Below the pieces are notes generated by a model. It did not search any database, was not told the origin of the DNA, and saw nothing but the letters and a program-made list of their open reading frames with translations. Shown here piece by piece: positions 1 to 8,666 of a stretch of DNA of 39,892 nucleotides. The stretch lies in the NCBI GenBank assembly GCA_016937215.1, contig JAFGWI010000115.1, positions 1-39,892 of the forward strand, in the 5' to 3' direction. The translations under genes and the position numbers were made by a program. The stretch's first letter is position 1; each line of letters opens with the position of its first letter. This DNA comes from Spirochaetales bacterium. Lineage in GTDB: Bacteria; Spirochaetota; Spirochaetia; SZUA-6; JAFGRV01.

Positions 1-138
1 ATTTTCTTTCGTATCAGCATTGGGAACATCATAATCTGCTGTTAATGTAGTAAAGTCAATCAATGTTTTTTGCAGTGAAAACCCACTATTACATATTAAA
101 AGCAGGATGATACTCATGACTACTATTTGTCGTTTCAT
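1..138 (-). CDS. flaA: Flagellar filament outer layer protein FlaA, N-terminal part (runs off window)
   Basis: Only the first 46 codons are inside the window. The product begins with a Sec-type signal peptide (MKRQ, then a hydrophobic run to about residue 21), followed by TLIDFTTLTADY. That resembles the mature start of spirochaete FlaA proteins, where a 'LIDF..L.AD' segment follows the signal peptide. FlaA forms the sheath of spirochaete periplasmic flagella and is exported by Sec rather than by the flagellar apparatus. The start is fixed by AAGGAGCC at 143-150, a few bases upstream. A separate consensus promoter lies at 180-207. The upstream minus-strand genes (amidase, GerMN protein) recall the treponemal flaA neighbourhood. 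The call rests on a short segment, so another exported protein remains possible. Confidence 0.62.
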   Translation of the reverse strand, partial: MKRQIVVMSIILLLICNSGFSLQKTLIDFTTLTADYDVPNADTKEN

Positions 139-179
139 TCAAGGCTCCTTTCAATGAAAATAGACTTTTTATGTTACAA

Positions 180-207
180 ATTATAATTATGGGTGATCAT
201 TTGTCAA
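180..207 (-). promoter_or_regulatory. Consensus sigma-70 promoter for flaA
   Basis: Read on the minus strand there is a perfect TTGACA (207-202), a 16-bp spacer and a perfect TATAAT (185-180). Transcription would start near 173, giving a leader of about 35 nt before the flaA ATG at 138. A sigma-70-like rather than sigma-28 promoter agrees with what is known for flaA in treponemes. Confidence 0.75.
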
Positions 208-502
208 CGACTTTTCTTTATTTTTTCTATGATGGTGTTTTTTTTCATAATTTATTTGAATGTTTCAATTTTTTAAGCACCCATTGTTGAGGTAAAAACA
301 CTGCTTCAAGTATGGTAATAGATAGTAGATGAGGGTTAACACCTTTTTATTATTGAAAATAGATTCTAATTGCCCCTGACCGCGGAAATGCTTGCGTAAC
401 CATCATTATGAGTGTTTCACCTTGCCTATTGGCTTCATAAAGGGTTTAGACGCCTTATTTATGGGCCACAATTTCGTATTGAGAGCTTGCGCGACAAGCT
501 CC
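208..502. other. Intergenic, AT-rich, no gene seen
   Basis: Between the flaA promoter and repeat copy 1. The open frame at 392-616 runs through the folded repeat, has no ribosome binding site and resembles nothing, so I do not call it. No RNA gene or clear terminator was seen. Confidence 0.5.
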
Positions 503-698
503 GCGTTAGGGATTGGAGTTATGGGCCCAAGGTTTTTCAAAACCTTGGGCCCAAAGCGTTTTTTTCGGGATAATTTCCCGAAAAAAACCTTCGAAGGCAA
601 AGCCGGAGTAACGTAAAGCCCGGCCCGGGGCGGGGTGCAGAGCTCTTCGTAAGGCCTATAGCATCACCCCCGGCAAAAGATCTTTCCGGGCAACGCCC
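503..698 (+). repeat. Structured intergenic repeat, copy 1 (longest copy)
   Basis: Starts GCGTTAGGGATTGGAG and ends GGGCAACGCCC. Hairpin I: GGGCCCAAGG (523-532) pairs with CCTTGGGCCC (543-552) around a T/TC/A loop. Hairpin II: a T-run plus CGGG pairs with CCCG plus an A-run around ATAATTT (about 559-587). Then come CCTTCGAAGG, a CCGGAGT..AAAGCCCGGCC linker and an extended third stem closed by CCCGG/CCGGG. GCGTT and AACGC at the ends can pair. It is longer than the other copies because of about 50 extra bases inside hairpin III (629-680). Confidence 0.85.
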
Positions 699-725
699 AT
701 AACACTATCAGACAAACTACTTGAT

Positions 726-1253
726 TCAGTATAAAATTTCCTCGTAAAAACGTGTTTTAGACAGTGATGATTTTGACTGGAGGCGGTCCATGGCAAAAAC
801 GTAGGGTTCCCTGCCGATAACAGCTATTTTAATTTCATTTATGGATTTAAAATTGAACAGGATGTTATTGTAAATGGCTTTATAAATGAGATTATAGGGA
901 ATCATTTTTTTACTGTTTTGAAACAGAAATTCTTTGGAAAAGTTTATATAAAGGGTTTTTTCGTCGAGTAACACCGAATATAAACGTGTTTTTAATGGAA
1001 ACAAGGTTGTGGAGTATGGGTTGGCGGGTCCTAATAAGAGTTCATCAAGATATTCGTGAATATCATCCTGAAGTGTTTCTTTTTTAGCGATTTGCCTTTC
1101 TTCGCCGACCAGAAGATTCGTCATTTTGTTGGGAAAAAAGAAGTGCCGTTCCACACGACCCCCTTTGGCTGTCAGATAGAAAATCAGAGACAAAGCCAAT
1201 ATGAGAATAAAAAGTGAGGCAGCTATTAATATGGATCGTTTTTCATCGGTCAT
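726..1253 (-). CDS. GerMN-domain membrane-anchored protein
   Basis: 175 aa. A hydrophobic segment at residues 7-29 looks like an uncleaved signal anchor. Residues about 55-165 resemble the GerMN domain (a 'Y.DELLLGP' segment, then 'LDEKTLYINFSKEF' and 'INEIKIAVIGREP'). GerMN domains occur in spore germination proteins and in non-sporulating bacteria next to murein hydrolases. It probably acts on or near peptidoglycan from the cytoplasmic membrane, but the reaction is unknown. The start follows the amidase stop by two bases with CGGAG upstream, so it is probably co-translated with the amidase. It is the last gene of the operon beginning at 8637. Confidence 0.75.
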   Translation of the reverse strand: MTDEKRSILIAASLFILILALSLIFYLTAKGGRVERHFFFPNKMTNLLVGEERQIAKKETLQDDIHEYLDELLLGPANPYSTTLFPLKTRLYSVLLDEKTLYINFSKEFLFQNSKKMIPYNLIYKAIYNNILFNFKSINEIKIAVIGREPYVFAMDRLQSKSSLSKTRFYEEILY

Positions 1254-1255
1254 AA

Positions 1256-2281
1256 TTACTCCGTGAATCCTTTTGTTGATTCAAATTCAAATATAAAATT
1301 TTCGACCCCATTATATATACCCTTTGCCAGCTTCTGCAAGTAGCTTTGCTGATTTAAGAGCTTTGCTTCCTCTGAATTTGTGATAAAGCCCAGCTCTATC
1401 AACACTGAGGGCATTTTGGCATTCCGTACAACAAACCAGGACTCTTCCTTGATGCCGCGGTTTTCCGTGTATTTGCCTACCGCGCCTTCCATGCCTTTGA
1501 GAATATTCTGGGCAAGAATAACACTTTCGATGGTGTATTCTTCTTCCAGCATGGCATTCAGTATTGGAGCGATGTCGCGCATATCAGCGTTTAATTCAGA
1601 TTCATCAATCAAGTTACGCTTGTAATTGGATGGTAAATACCAGACTTCATAGCCCTTTGCTTTTTTATTCAAGGCCGCGTTGGTATGCACGGATATATAA
1701 AGTATGGCTTCATGATCCCCGACTTCCGTGGAATTGGCGAGCCTTACCCTTTCTTCCAATTTTAAATATTTATCGGTATTTCGTGTCATGAGGATTTTTT
1801 TTTCAGGATATTTGAGTTTCAGTAATTTATAGAGCTCCAGCGAGAGATCCAGAACAATATCCTTTTCATAAAGGGTCAGGGTTTTCCCAGAACCTGATAT
1901 TGTTCCAATACCGCCGGGGTCTTTTCCGCCATGGCCTGGATCAAGGAGGATCACAGCCACATTTCTGTGCTCAAGGGATTGGGTTTTCAGCTGGGAAAGG
2001 AGTTTATTGGCTGTGGTCTCGGTTAAAAACAGAATGCCCTTTTTGCTGAAAAGCGGTTCAAGGTTTAATAGAAGGTTCTGATTGATTAAAAAAAAAGCCT
2101 GATTCAAGCTAAAAAGGATTGATTGGTTCTCGATAATGATCATTCCCTGCTGGATAATGGGGTTATAATATAATTGTCCCTTGTTTTTGTTTAAAAAGCT
2201 GTCCAGGCTGATATCTTCGGCCCATAAAAATCCGGACAATACCAAAAGGACAGGGAAAATATTAAAAGACTTTAGTTTCAT
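1256..2281 (-). CDS. N-acetylmuramoyl-L-alanine amidase (Amidase_3 family)
   Basis: 341 aa with a signal peptide (cleavage near the WAED at 20-23). A small N-terminal domain is followed by a zinc amidase domain from about residue 107. Zinc ligands are H117 (in DPGHGG), E139 (LYEKD) and H199 (SVHTNA); the catalytic glutamate is E296 (LIELGF). All are present, so the enzyme should be active. It cleaves the amide bond between N-acetylmuramic acid and the stem peptide in the periplasm, for cell separation or for making space for envelope structures such as flagella. The start ATG overlaps the stop of the ATP-grasp gene (ATGA), indicating translational coupling. Confidence 0.93.
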   Translation of the reverse strand: MKLKSFNIFPVLLVLSGFLWAEDISLDSFLNKNKGQLYYNPIIQQGMIIIENQSILFSLNQAFFLINQNLLLNLEPLFSKKGILFLTETTANKLLSQLKTQSLEHRNVAVILLDPGHGGKDPGGIGTISGSGKTLTLYEKDIVLDLSLELYKLLKLKYPEKKILMTRNTDKYLKLEERVRLANSTEVGDHEAILYISVHTNAALNKKAKGYEVWYLPSNYKRNLIDESELNADMRDIAPILNAMLEEEYTIESVILAQNILKGMEGAVGKYTENRGIKEESWFVVRNAKMPSVLIELGFITNSEEAKLLNQQSYLQKLAKGIYNGVENFIFEFESTKGFTE

Positions 2282-3861
2282 GCAAATCCAAGCCTCTTTA
2301 AAAAACGGCTTTCCTCAGTGGCAAAACTTTCCAGCGTATGGAATGCCCCCTGTAAACCGCCCCGCTTTATTGAAAGCCAAAAAGCCAGACTCAAAGGCTT
2401 ACTCCCCTCGCCTTCCCACTTAATAGCAAATTTTTGGGTGATAATGCCCAGGATTTCCTGCAAAGTATTTCCATACCAGTCAATGGCCTTTTCCAAAGCC
2501 AGCTTTGGAAGTGCCATGATGTTCAATTCCAAAACCTCAGGCAGTTCATGGGGACACCCTGATATCAATTCCGAGATAAAATCGTTATTTTCATTTTCGC
2601 TAAACTCAAGACATTGGGGCGGAAAATCACTTTGCCCAAGGCCGTAAAGTAAGGCCTCGGTATTTTCATTTCCCGGTTCCAGGGAAATATGGATGTTATT
2701 GATCATCATTCGGCAAAGCAAAGAGGCTTCTTCAGAATCATCAGCCTGGCTAATGATATTCCCGCATTTTTCAACATTATTGCGGGGAAAGAGGACATTG
2801 TCCCCTTTTTTGATACGAAAAAAAACCTCCTTGATTCGCGGGTCAATCAAATTCTTCGGGGTATGGACGATTCCCTTCACCATTCCCGGAACAGAAATAA
2901 AGGCCCTTTCCGCGGAAAACTGTTTTTCTGTTGGCAGCAATTTACCAGGGTCTTCACCAACCGCGATTTTAACCGCTGCCTCTGCGGGGTTTATTCCCGA
3001 GGAAAGGGGATAGGTCCATCCAGACATATAACCGCCTGACAAGCGGGCCGCGATTTCTCCTAGCATGGGGCCCTTTTTTGTCAGTTTGATATCACCTTTG
3101 GCTGCTCCTGTATGAAGCCCCAGGGCCCTGATGCCTTGAATAAAGATATTTTCAACCTCATTAAGCTTATCCCTGGCAAAGGAGCTGGGCATGGTGTGAC
3201 CCATTTCAATAAAAAAGGGATCAAAATAAATATGCCGGTCAGCGATGCCGCAGATCTGGATCTGATTTTGATAGATTATAGCATCAACACTGAATTCAGG
3301 ACCTTCCATGAATTCTTCCACAATGACTTCACCGCAACGTGAAAACCCTAAGGATTCCTGTATATCATTTTTTAAAACTGTCAGATTGTATATTTTTTTT
3401 ACGCCGCGTGCCCCCATATTGTCCACAGGCTTGATCACGCAGGGAAAACCAATGGTTTCGGAGATTTTCCCGATATCTTCACCTGCCCTATACACCAGAA
3501 ATCGAGGAGAGGGAATGCCTTTTTGATCAAAGACCTTTCGCATTAATCCCTTATGGGTGGCATTTAGGGCTGTTTCATAGTCAATACCCGGAAGACCGAG
3601 TTTTTCAGCCACAAAGGCCACTGTGGCTGAAAAATCGGTGCCCGCGGTCATAATCCCGGCGATGTTTTTATCCTTCCTGGCAGCTTCGAGAATTCCTTCC
3701 TTGTCTTTTAAATCAAGAGCCAGAAAATGATGAGCCAAGCTGATTCCCATGGCACCGGAAAAACCATCTACCACAGTCACCTCAAGGCCAAGCCTTTTGG
3801 CAGCTTCTATGGCCGGTATCTGCATGAGACCAGCTCCCAATATATACAATCCTTTAGGCAT
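2278..3861 (-). CDS. ATP-grasp ligase-like protein (CarB/PurK-type)
   Basis: 527 aa, cytoplasmic. The N-terminus is a Rossmann-like preATP-grasp fold (GLYILGAGLMQIPAIEAAK, then VVDG). The ATP-grasp core covers about residues 105-310, with GFPCVIKPVDNMGARGV, VEEFMEGPEFSVDAI and the metal-binding end LGEIAARLSGG. The C-terminal 200 residues have no family I recognise. Such enzymes join a carboxylate to an amine or thiol through an acylphosphate. Its place between the glycan genes and the amidase suggests it adds an amino acid or similar group to a surface sugar or envelope precursor (inference). AAAGGGA precedes the start, two bases after the upstream stop. Confidence 0.8.
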   Translation of the reverse strand: MPKGLYILGAGLMQIPAIEAAKRLGLEVTVVDGFSGAMGISLAHHFLALDLKDKEGILEAARKDKNIAGIMTAGTDFSATVAFVAEKLGLPGIDYETALNATHKGLMRKVFDQKGIPSPRFLVYRAGEDIGKISETIGFPCVIKPVDNMGARGVKKIYNLTVLKNDIQESLGFSRCGEVIVEEFMEGPEFSVDAIIYQNQIQICGIADRHIYFDPFFIEMGHTMPSSFARDKLNEVENIFIQGIRALGLHTGAAKGDIKLTKKGPMLGEIAARLSGGYMSGWTYPLSSGINPAEAAVKIAVGEDPGKLLPTEKQFSAERAFISVPGMVKGIVHTPKNLIDPRIKEVFFRIKKGDNVLFPRNNVEKCGNIISQADDSEEASLLCRMMINNIHISLEPGNENTEALLYGLGQSDFPPQCLEFSENENNDFISELISGCPHELPEVLELNIMALPKLALEKAIDWYGNTLQEILGIITQKFAIKWEGEGSKPLSLAFWLSIKRGGLQGAFHTLESFATEESRFLKRLGFA

Positions 3862-3863
3862 AC

Positions 3864-5534
3864 TTATATGTCCCTTTCTTTTTCTGCGTAAACTTCAAAG
3901 GTGTCGCCCAAGCCGAAGAAGCGGCTAAGTTGATTCAAAATTCCGCCCATGGCTTTGATTTTTCCAAACACAGGAAAACGCTCGCCATGATGGCCGGTTA
4001 TTCTGATCCGGCGCAAGCGAAAACCAGCCAGTTTCAACTGCTTTTTAATAGTGCCCGGCTTCCAAAGTGTGAAATGATCATCAGGATGGGCCTTTAAATA
4101 GGCCAGTTTGTTTTTGATCATGGAAATTCCCTGGCTGTTGGGTAATCCCAGGGCCAGGATTCCGCCTATTTTCATGCATTTATTAACATTAGACAACAGG
4201 GATTTCAACAAGGCAAAATGCTCAAGCACATACCAGAAGCTCACCCCGTCAAAGGTTTGTTCAAAGGATGGAAAATCCTTTTCCACATCACAGCACAAAC
4301 AAGGCAGCTTTAATTTCCTTGTCACATAATCAACTGCATGGGAAGAAATTTCTATTCCCTGGGCCAGGTGCCCGGAATCATTAACAGCCGCAAGAAAAGG
4401 CCCATAGGCACAGCCAATATCCAGAAAACCTCGTTTTTTGTCGGAAGCCATTAATCCCAGCATGATCTTGAGCCGGTCAAATGAGTTTTTTTTAATATTG
4501 TCAAAATCCTCGAGGTAGGTTTTTCCATATTGTTTTTTGTAATCATCAAAAAAATAGGATTCCTCATAGGGGTTTTCTCTTCGGGAAAAGGGAATGGCGT
4601 AAATCAGAGCGCAATTTCGGCATTGAAAATAAGTTTTATTGGGAAAACGTCCTATAGCTTTATTCTTGTGCTCATCACAAAGAGGGCAGCGATTGATGGC
4701 TTCCGGTCTAAGGTTGCCCAGGATCTGACTCAGCAACTCCGGGGTTTTCAGGTAATTAGCAAGCTGGTGTGAAAATCGCTTAAGAGTTTTCTTTGGATTA
4801 TTAAACAATCGGAAAAAGCATTGTTTTTTAATACAATTCACACCTAATGAAAGGAGCCCGGCTTTACGGCCAAGCTGTTCATGATATTTTGAGGGATTCA
4901 CCAATAAAACAGACACTCCCTGGTACAGGGCTTCAAAACAACTGAGCCCAAAATGAGTAAAAACAAGGTCTGAAGCTAAAATTTCCTTGTCGATATTCTC
5001 AGGATTTTTCAGGACCCTCAAGCCTAAAGGCCATTGAGTTCGCTTAAAACCTGGCCCCTGTACCAGGGTAATGGAAAATTTTTTATCTAAGCCCTGATCC
5101 ATGAAAAAATCCAGCAACAGGCTGCTGAGGTTTTTTTCATCTTCCCCACCAAAGGTGATAAGGATTTTTTCCGGCGGAAAGCGGAGTTCAGCTTTCCGCT
5201 TGTCAAAGCACCGGTGAAAAGCACGGACATTTGCCTGGCTTTTTTCAAGATTCGGCAAGGTATCCACAAGATAATCCATCTCATCCCGGAAAAGGCCGCC
5301 TTCATCCAAGGCAATAGCCGACTTTCCCTTGCTTAACCGAAAATCCCTTTCACCTGTTTCTCGTTGATCAAAAACCAGAAGCCCATCATTATCATAGGCA
5401 TTGTTTTGGAATTCCTCCTGATTGACAAGCCTTACAGTGTGATAGCCCGATAAATCGTGCTGGATTTGTTCAGCCCGCTTGACATGGCCTTTTCCATTAC
5501 CGGGAAGGCTGTTGGGAAAAATGGTCAGATTCAT
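3864..5534 (-). CDS. Fusion: PseG/SpsG-like nucleotide-sugar hydrolase or glycosyltransferase + SAM methyltransferase
   Basis: 556 aa from the ATG at 5534, which has GAGGA upstream and overlaps the cytidylyltransferase gene by 38 bases. Residues 1-265 resemble PseG, the UDP-sugar hydrolase of pseudaminic acid synthesis, and MurG-like GT-B folds: GKGHVKRAEQ near the N-terminus, ILITFGGEDEKNLSS at 124-138, and THFGLSCFEALYQGVSVLLV around 193-212. C283/C286 and C305/C308 form a zinc ribbon. Residues 360-556 are a class I methyltransferase with motif I FLDIGCAYG (370-378) and acidic E395. The fusion suggests two steps on the same sugar, hydrolysis of a nucleotide sugar and methylation, but the substrate is not evident. 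Confidence 0.78.
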   Translation of the reverse strand: MNLTIFPNSLPGNGKGHVKRAEQIQHDLSGYHTVRLVNQEEFQNNAYDNDGLLVFDQRETGERDFRLSKGKSAIALDEGGLFRDEMDYLVDTLPNLEKSQANVRAFHRCFDKRKAELRFPPEKILITFGGEDEKNLSSLLLDFFMDQGLDKKFSITLVQGPGFKRTQWPLGLRVLKNPENIDKEILASDLVFTHFGLSCFEALYQGVSVLLVNPSKYHEQLGRKAGLLSLGVNCIKKQCFFRLFNNPKKTLKRFSHQLANYLKTPELLSQILGNLRPEAINRCPLCDEHKNKAIGRFPNKTYFQCRNCALIYAIPFSRRENPYEESYFFDDYKKQYGKTYLEDFDNIKKNSFDRLKIMLGLMASDKKRGFLDIGCAYGPFLAAVNDSGHLAQGIEISSHAVDYVTRKLKLPCLCCDVEKDFPSFEQTFDGVSFWYVLEHFALLKSLLSNVNKCMKIGGILALGLPNSQGISMIKNKLAYLKAHPDDHFTLWKPGTIKKQLKLAGFRLRRIRITGHHGERFPVFGKIKAMGGILNQLSRFFGLGDTFEVYAEKERDI

Positions 5535-6225
5535 TTTTTGCTTCCTCGGCTCCTGTTTGCTGATTTTTAAACCACTCGACCAATTCACTGGCTTCAAGAG
5601 GCTGTCCCTGGTAAAGGTCGTTGAAAATTTGTTTGATAAGAAGATAGTCCTTTTCCGTATCAAGGCTCACTCTGGAGCCAGGCAAATACACATTAGCAGG
5701 GCAGATTTTTTCCAGGACCTTAAAAACGCCCCTGTTACGATAAAGATAGGTGGTGATGTGCTCCCGCTCAAAGGGATCACTGCTCTTTTTGTCAGCCTCA
5801 TAAAGGACTCGGGCCTCGACCACCTCTACCCCGGTTCCCAGGGGCATGTCAAGATAATGGGACAAATCAGCTTTTGCTTTTCTGTGTTCCTCCATAATCA
5901 TTTCACAGAGTAAAGGAGAAACAAATGGATTGTCACCTGTAGCGCGGACAATACAGTCAAGGTCAAAGCAGCGCGCCGCGAGCGCATAACGCTTTAGCAC
6001 ATCATCCTTGGGCCCCTTAAAAATATCAAAACTCTGTTTTTGAGCCAAGGGCTTGAGCTCGTTATAACTCTGTTCATCGGTAACCAGGCAGTGTTCCTGG
6101 ACCTTCACTTTTTTTAGGGCCGCCATGGCCAATTCAACAACAGTCGCTTCCCCCAAAGGCAGTAAAGCCTTGCGGTTAAGACGTTTTGAATCCAGTCGCA
6201 CTTGAAGCAAAATTCCTGTTCTCAT
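5497..6225 (-). CDS. SpsF/NeuA-like cytidylyltransferase
   Basis: 242 aa from the ATG at 6225, which sits in an ATGA overlap with the upstream gene; an in-frame ATG five codons earlier lies deeper in that gene. The N-terminus GILLQVRLDSKRLNRKALLPL matches the nucleotide-binding loop of CMP-sugar synthetases ('I.AR..S.RLP.K.L..'). VRATGDNPFVSP resembles the 'GD.P' metal/substrate region. The family (SpsF, NeuA, KdsB) activates acidic sugars with CTP for surface or flagellin glycans. Next to a PseG-like gene the likely product is a CMP-activated nonulosonic or related sugar (inference). The other enzymes of such a pathway are not in the window. Confidence 0.82.
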   Translation of the reverse strand: MRTGILLQVRLDSKRLNRKALLPLGEATVVELAMAALKKVKVQEHCLVTDEQSYNELKPLAQKQSFDIFKGPKDDVLKRYALAARCFDLDCIVRATGDNPFVSPLLCEMIMEEHRKAKADLSHYLDMPLGTGVEVVEARVLYEADKKSSDPFEREHITTYLYRNRGVFKVLEKICPANVYLPGSRVSLDTEKDYLLIKQIFNDLYQGQPLEASELVEWFKNQQTGAEEAKNESDHFSQQPSR

Positions 6226-7172
6226 TCCATGATCACCCATTTGTCAATCAGATTTCTGGCATCGGTCATGAATTTCCTGTGGTTTTCCCTGACCCAGTTT
6301 TGAATCATTTTAAATTCTTTATAGGAATAATAGGGGCCATTATCGGATTTAAAAAGATAGCGGAAAAAGGCCCATGTGTCGAGGGAGGCAGCCTGGTTCT
6401 TTACCTTCACGAATATGTTCTTTAAATAAAAGTATTTATAGCCCTTGTCAGGAGTGGTGTTTTCAGGGATTTGTTCCATCGCGTAGCCGCATTTTAGTGC
6501 CTCGTTATAGACAATTTGATAGCCCCACAAAAAGGCCCGGAAGCCAAAATCCATTTTTTGCCAAAAGGGGGTTTTGATCATTCCATCATAGCCGGTCATG
6601 GCTGTAAAGCTTGGTTTGTGAATGAGTCCGCAAAAATCATAGGGGAAAATACTGAGTGACTGGGGTTTGGGCTGACTCAAAGGCATTACCAAGAGTTTTT
6701 TCTTCATCATCACCGGAACTTGAATACTGGGAACATCCTCATTCTCCTGAGTAAACAAATGGGGCACTTGATATAAATGCTCCAGTTCCAAGGCAGCTTT
6801 CAAATTAGTGGAAAAATGGGAAGGAGAATGCAGCTGCATATCACTCCACAGAATAAACACATAATCAGAAAGGGATTCCTGAACAATCAGGTTGATGATC
6901 TCGCCCCAGGTAATCTTTTTCTGGATCATCAAAAAATTGAGTTTCGGAAAATCCTTGGAAATTTCCTGGGAATCAAAGGTGAAATTGGGGCTTTCCACAA
7001 AATTCACATCGCCCAGATTCAAACTGATCAGCTGAGCGAATAATTCCCGGCGATTGAATTTTCCGCCGCGGTTCAGAACAAAAAAAGAGACCTTTCCCTT
7101 TTTCTGGGGCTGGCGTTTGATATAATTATAAGTCAAAAGACTTTCCTCAGAAATTGAAGGTATAGTACTCAT
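6222..7172 (-). CDS. Putative GT-A-like glycosyltransferase of the glycan operon
   Basis: 316 aa from the ATG at 7172, chosen because AGGA lies six bases upstream; a GTG just before it is also in frame. It overlaps the 3' end of the spiro-SPASM gene by 26 bases. The order 'VSFFVLNRGGKFNRRELFAQL', 'YVFILWSDMQLHS' and 'MTGYDGMIKTPFWQKMDFGFRAFLWGY' recalls GT-A glycosyltransferases, with SDMQ in the place of a DxD motif and a later acceptor-side motif. There is no signal peptide or membrane segment. I do not recognise a named family, so the glycosyltransferase call is partly from context. Confidence 0.5.
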   Translation of the reverse strand: MSTIPSISEESLLTYNYIKRQPQKKGKVSFFVLNRGGKFNRRELFAQLISLNLGDVNFVESPNFTFDSQEISKDFPKLNFLMIQKKITWGEIINLIVQESLSDYVFILWSDMQLHSPSHFSTNLKAALELEHLYQVPHLFTQENEDVPSIQVPVMMKKKLLVMPLSQPKPQSLSIFPYDFCGLIHKPSFTAMTGYDGMIKTPFWQKMDFGFRAFLWGYQIVYNEALKCGYAMEQIPENTTPDKGYKYFYLKNIFVKVKNQAASLDTWAFFRYLFKSDNGPYYSYKEFKMIQNWVRENHRKFMTDARNLIDKWVIME

Positions 7173-8637
7173 CACAGTTCCTGCATAATGAAGGATAATC
7201 CTTCTGAATATGTTTTAAATAAATCTCCTGGTTTTTGTTCCAGATATCATCAAGAGAATCGGTAAATACATTTCCCAGAACAGCCTTGTTCCCCGCGTCT
7301 TGCCGGCACATGGGCACCGAGCCATCGAGCAAAATCACCATGTCGCGTTTCAAGTGCCAGCAGGGAATACGTTTCAAGGGAGAGATATCAGTGACTTTAC
7401 GACTGGGTAACACACCGCAAAAATCATCATATTTCTGGATAATCAACTGGCTGGTTTTCTCTTTCCAGGATTTATAAAAGCTTTCAAGATCATCTTCATT
7501 TTCGTTCATGCGAACAGCCTGTACATGAAGATTCTCCTTAAAATGCTCAAGAAAAAATTCCGAACAACCGAGAGCCTCGTTAAAACCCTGGCCGCGTAAC
7601 TGGCCGTAGACCTCAGGATTGACCGAGTCGAGACTGAGAATAATGTCCAGCTTTCCAAGATCCCTTTGTTTAAGCTTAAGCCATTTGTCCTGATTCCAGC
7701 CGATTCCCGAGGTTTCAATTAAGCAACTGAAAAATGGCTGATCCAAAACAAGACTCATTATATCATAAATCCCGGGATGAAGGGCTGGTTCACCAAAGGG
7801 CGACAGATTGATCACAGCGTTTTCAGAAAAGTCCTTGATTTTTTCCAGCAGTGTCTGGAATTGTTCCAGAGCCATCAGAGCTTTATCTTCCAGTAAACCG
7901 GGATTTAAAGCAGGATAATAGCAATAAGAGCATTTTTGAGGACAAGCAGCTGATACCTGGATGGAATAGTAATAGGGCCGGGTCCTGAGCTCGCCAGGGT
8001 ATTTTTCGCAAAAATCCATGAGCTCAGCATAATTCTTCACACCCTTTTGTAGGATTTTCCGCACCAAAAGAAAATCCTGCTTTTTACCGCAATTCAGATC
8101 CAGCCTGAGCATGCGTAAATCCTGGGGAGAAATTTCGGTTTCAATATCAAAGGCATTGATATTTTTAACTAAAACAGAAAACATATCAAAGCGACACGAC
8201 TTGCTTTCGCATTGAGCGGACAATTTAACCAACTGTGGGATGATCGAGGTTTTAATCATTTCAATGGTAATCCCCTTGGGAAAACCATCTCCATAACTGA
8301 AATCCGCGAAATATTTTAAATGGTTTTCATACATTTTAAGAGCAATTTCGATGTCCAGCAGGGCTTCATCGGCAAAAAAATAAAATACATGATCAAAACC
8401 TCTTGAAAGTTTCACTATTTCATCCAGCATGGCTGTCAATGACCAGCTTTCCCGCAGGATTTGTTTTTCCCAGGGAAGGTTTTGAGCTGGTTCAGAGCCC
8501 AAAAAGCAGATTTCGTCCACTCCAGGCAGTTTTTTGGCGAATTCACTGACCCGCTCTATAGCGCTTTTACCGGATTCCAGTGTTTGAAAGGCATGGGCAG
8601 ACAAATCCATGCCATTGATTATTGCAATATTTTTCAT
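7147..8637 (-). CDS. spiro-SPASM protein: radical SAM enzyme with SPASM domain
   Basis: 496 aa. Residues 1 to about 210 are a nucleotidyltransferase-like region of the kind found only in the spirochaete spiro-SPASM family. The radical SAM 4Fe-4S motif is C232-x3-C236-x2-C239 (CPQKCSYC), followed by INLSPFGEPALHP. A C-terminal SPASM region holds CWHLKRD.., VPMCRQDAG and a final CRNC, ligands for auxiliary iron-sulfur clusters. Radical SAM/SPASM enzymes modify peptides or carbohydrates; the substrate of this family is unknown. It heads the seven-gene minus-strand operon ending at 726, so a role in making or attaching a surface or flagellar glycan is a reasonable inference. No clear Shine-Dalgarno sequence precedes the ATG. 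Confidence 0.88.
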   Translation of the reverse strand: MKNIAIINGMDLSAHAFQTLESGKSAIERVSEFAKKLPGVDEICFLGSEPAQNLPWEKQILRESWSLTAMLDEIVKLSRGFDHVFYFFADEALLDIEIALKMYENHLKYFADFSYGDGFPKGITIEMIKTSIIPQLVKLSAQCESKSCRFDMFSVLVKNINAFDIETEISPQDLRMLRLDLNCGKKQDFLLVRKILQKGVKNYAELMDFCEKYPGELRTRPYYYSIQVSAACPQKCSYCYYPALNPGLLEDKALMALEQFQTLLEKIKDFSENAVINLSPFGEPALHPGIYDIMSLVLDQPFFSCLIETSGIGWNQDKWLKLKQRDLGKLDIILSLDSVNPEVYGQLRGQGFNEALGCSEFFLEHFKENLHVQAVRMNENEDDLESFYKSWKEKTSQLIIQKYDDFCGVLPSRKVTDISPLKRIPCWHLKRDMVILLDGSVPMCRQDAGNKAVLGNVFTDSLDDIWNKNQEIYLKHIQKDYPSLCRNCDEYYTFNF

Positions 8638-8652
8638 AGTCAGCTAGATTAT

Positions 8653-8666
8653 CGGACCACTGTCCG
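8653..8666. promoter_or_regulatory. Small inverted repeat just upstream of the glycan operon
   Basis: CGGAC-CACT-GTCCG, a 5-bp stem 16 bases upstream of the operon's first ATG. It could be an operator or a leader hairpin. No good -35/-10 pair was found for this operon, so its promoter is undefined. Confidence 0.3.

Noticed and set aside
392-616. Open frame of 74 codons on the plus strand
   Set aside because: It runs into repeat copy 1 and reads through its hairpins; no ribosome binding site or protein-like composition.
503-698. Interpretation of the folded repeats as integron attC sites
   Set aside because: The GTTAGGG start recalls the GTTRRRY core, but its last base does not fit, the elements are three-hairpin rather than a single extended hairpin, no integrase is present, and the copies do not bracket single-gene cassettes.
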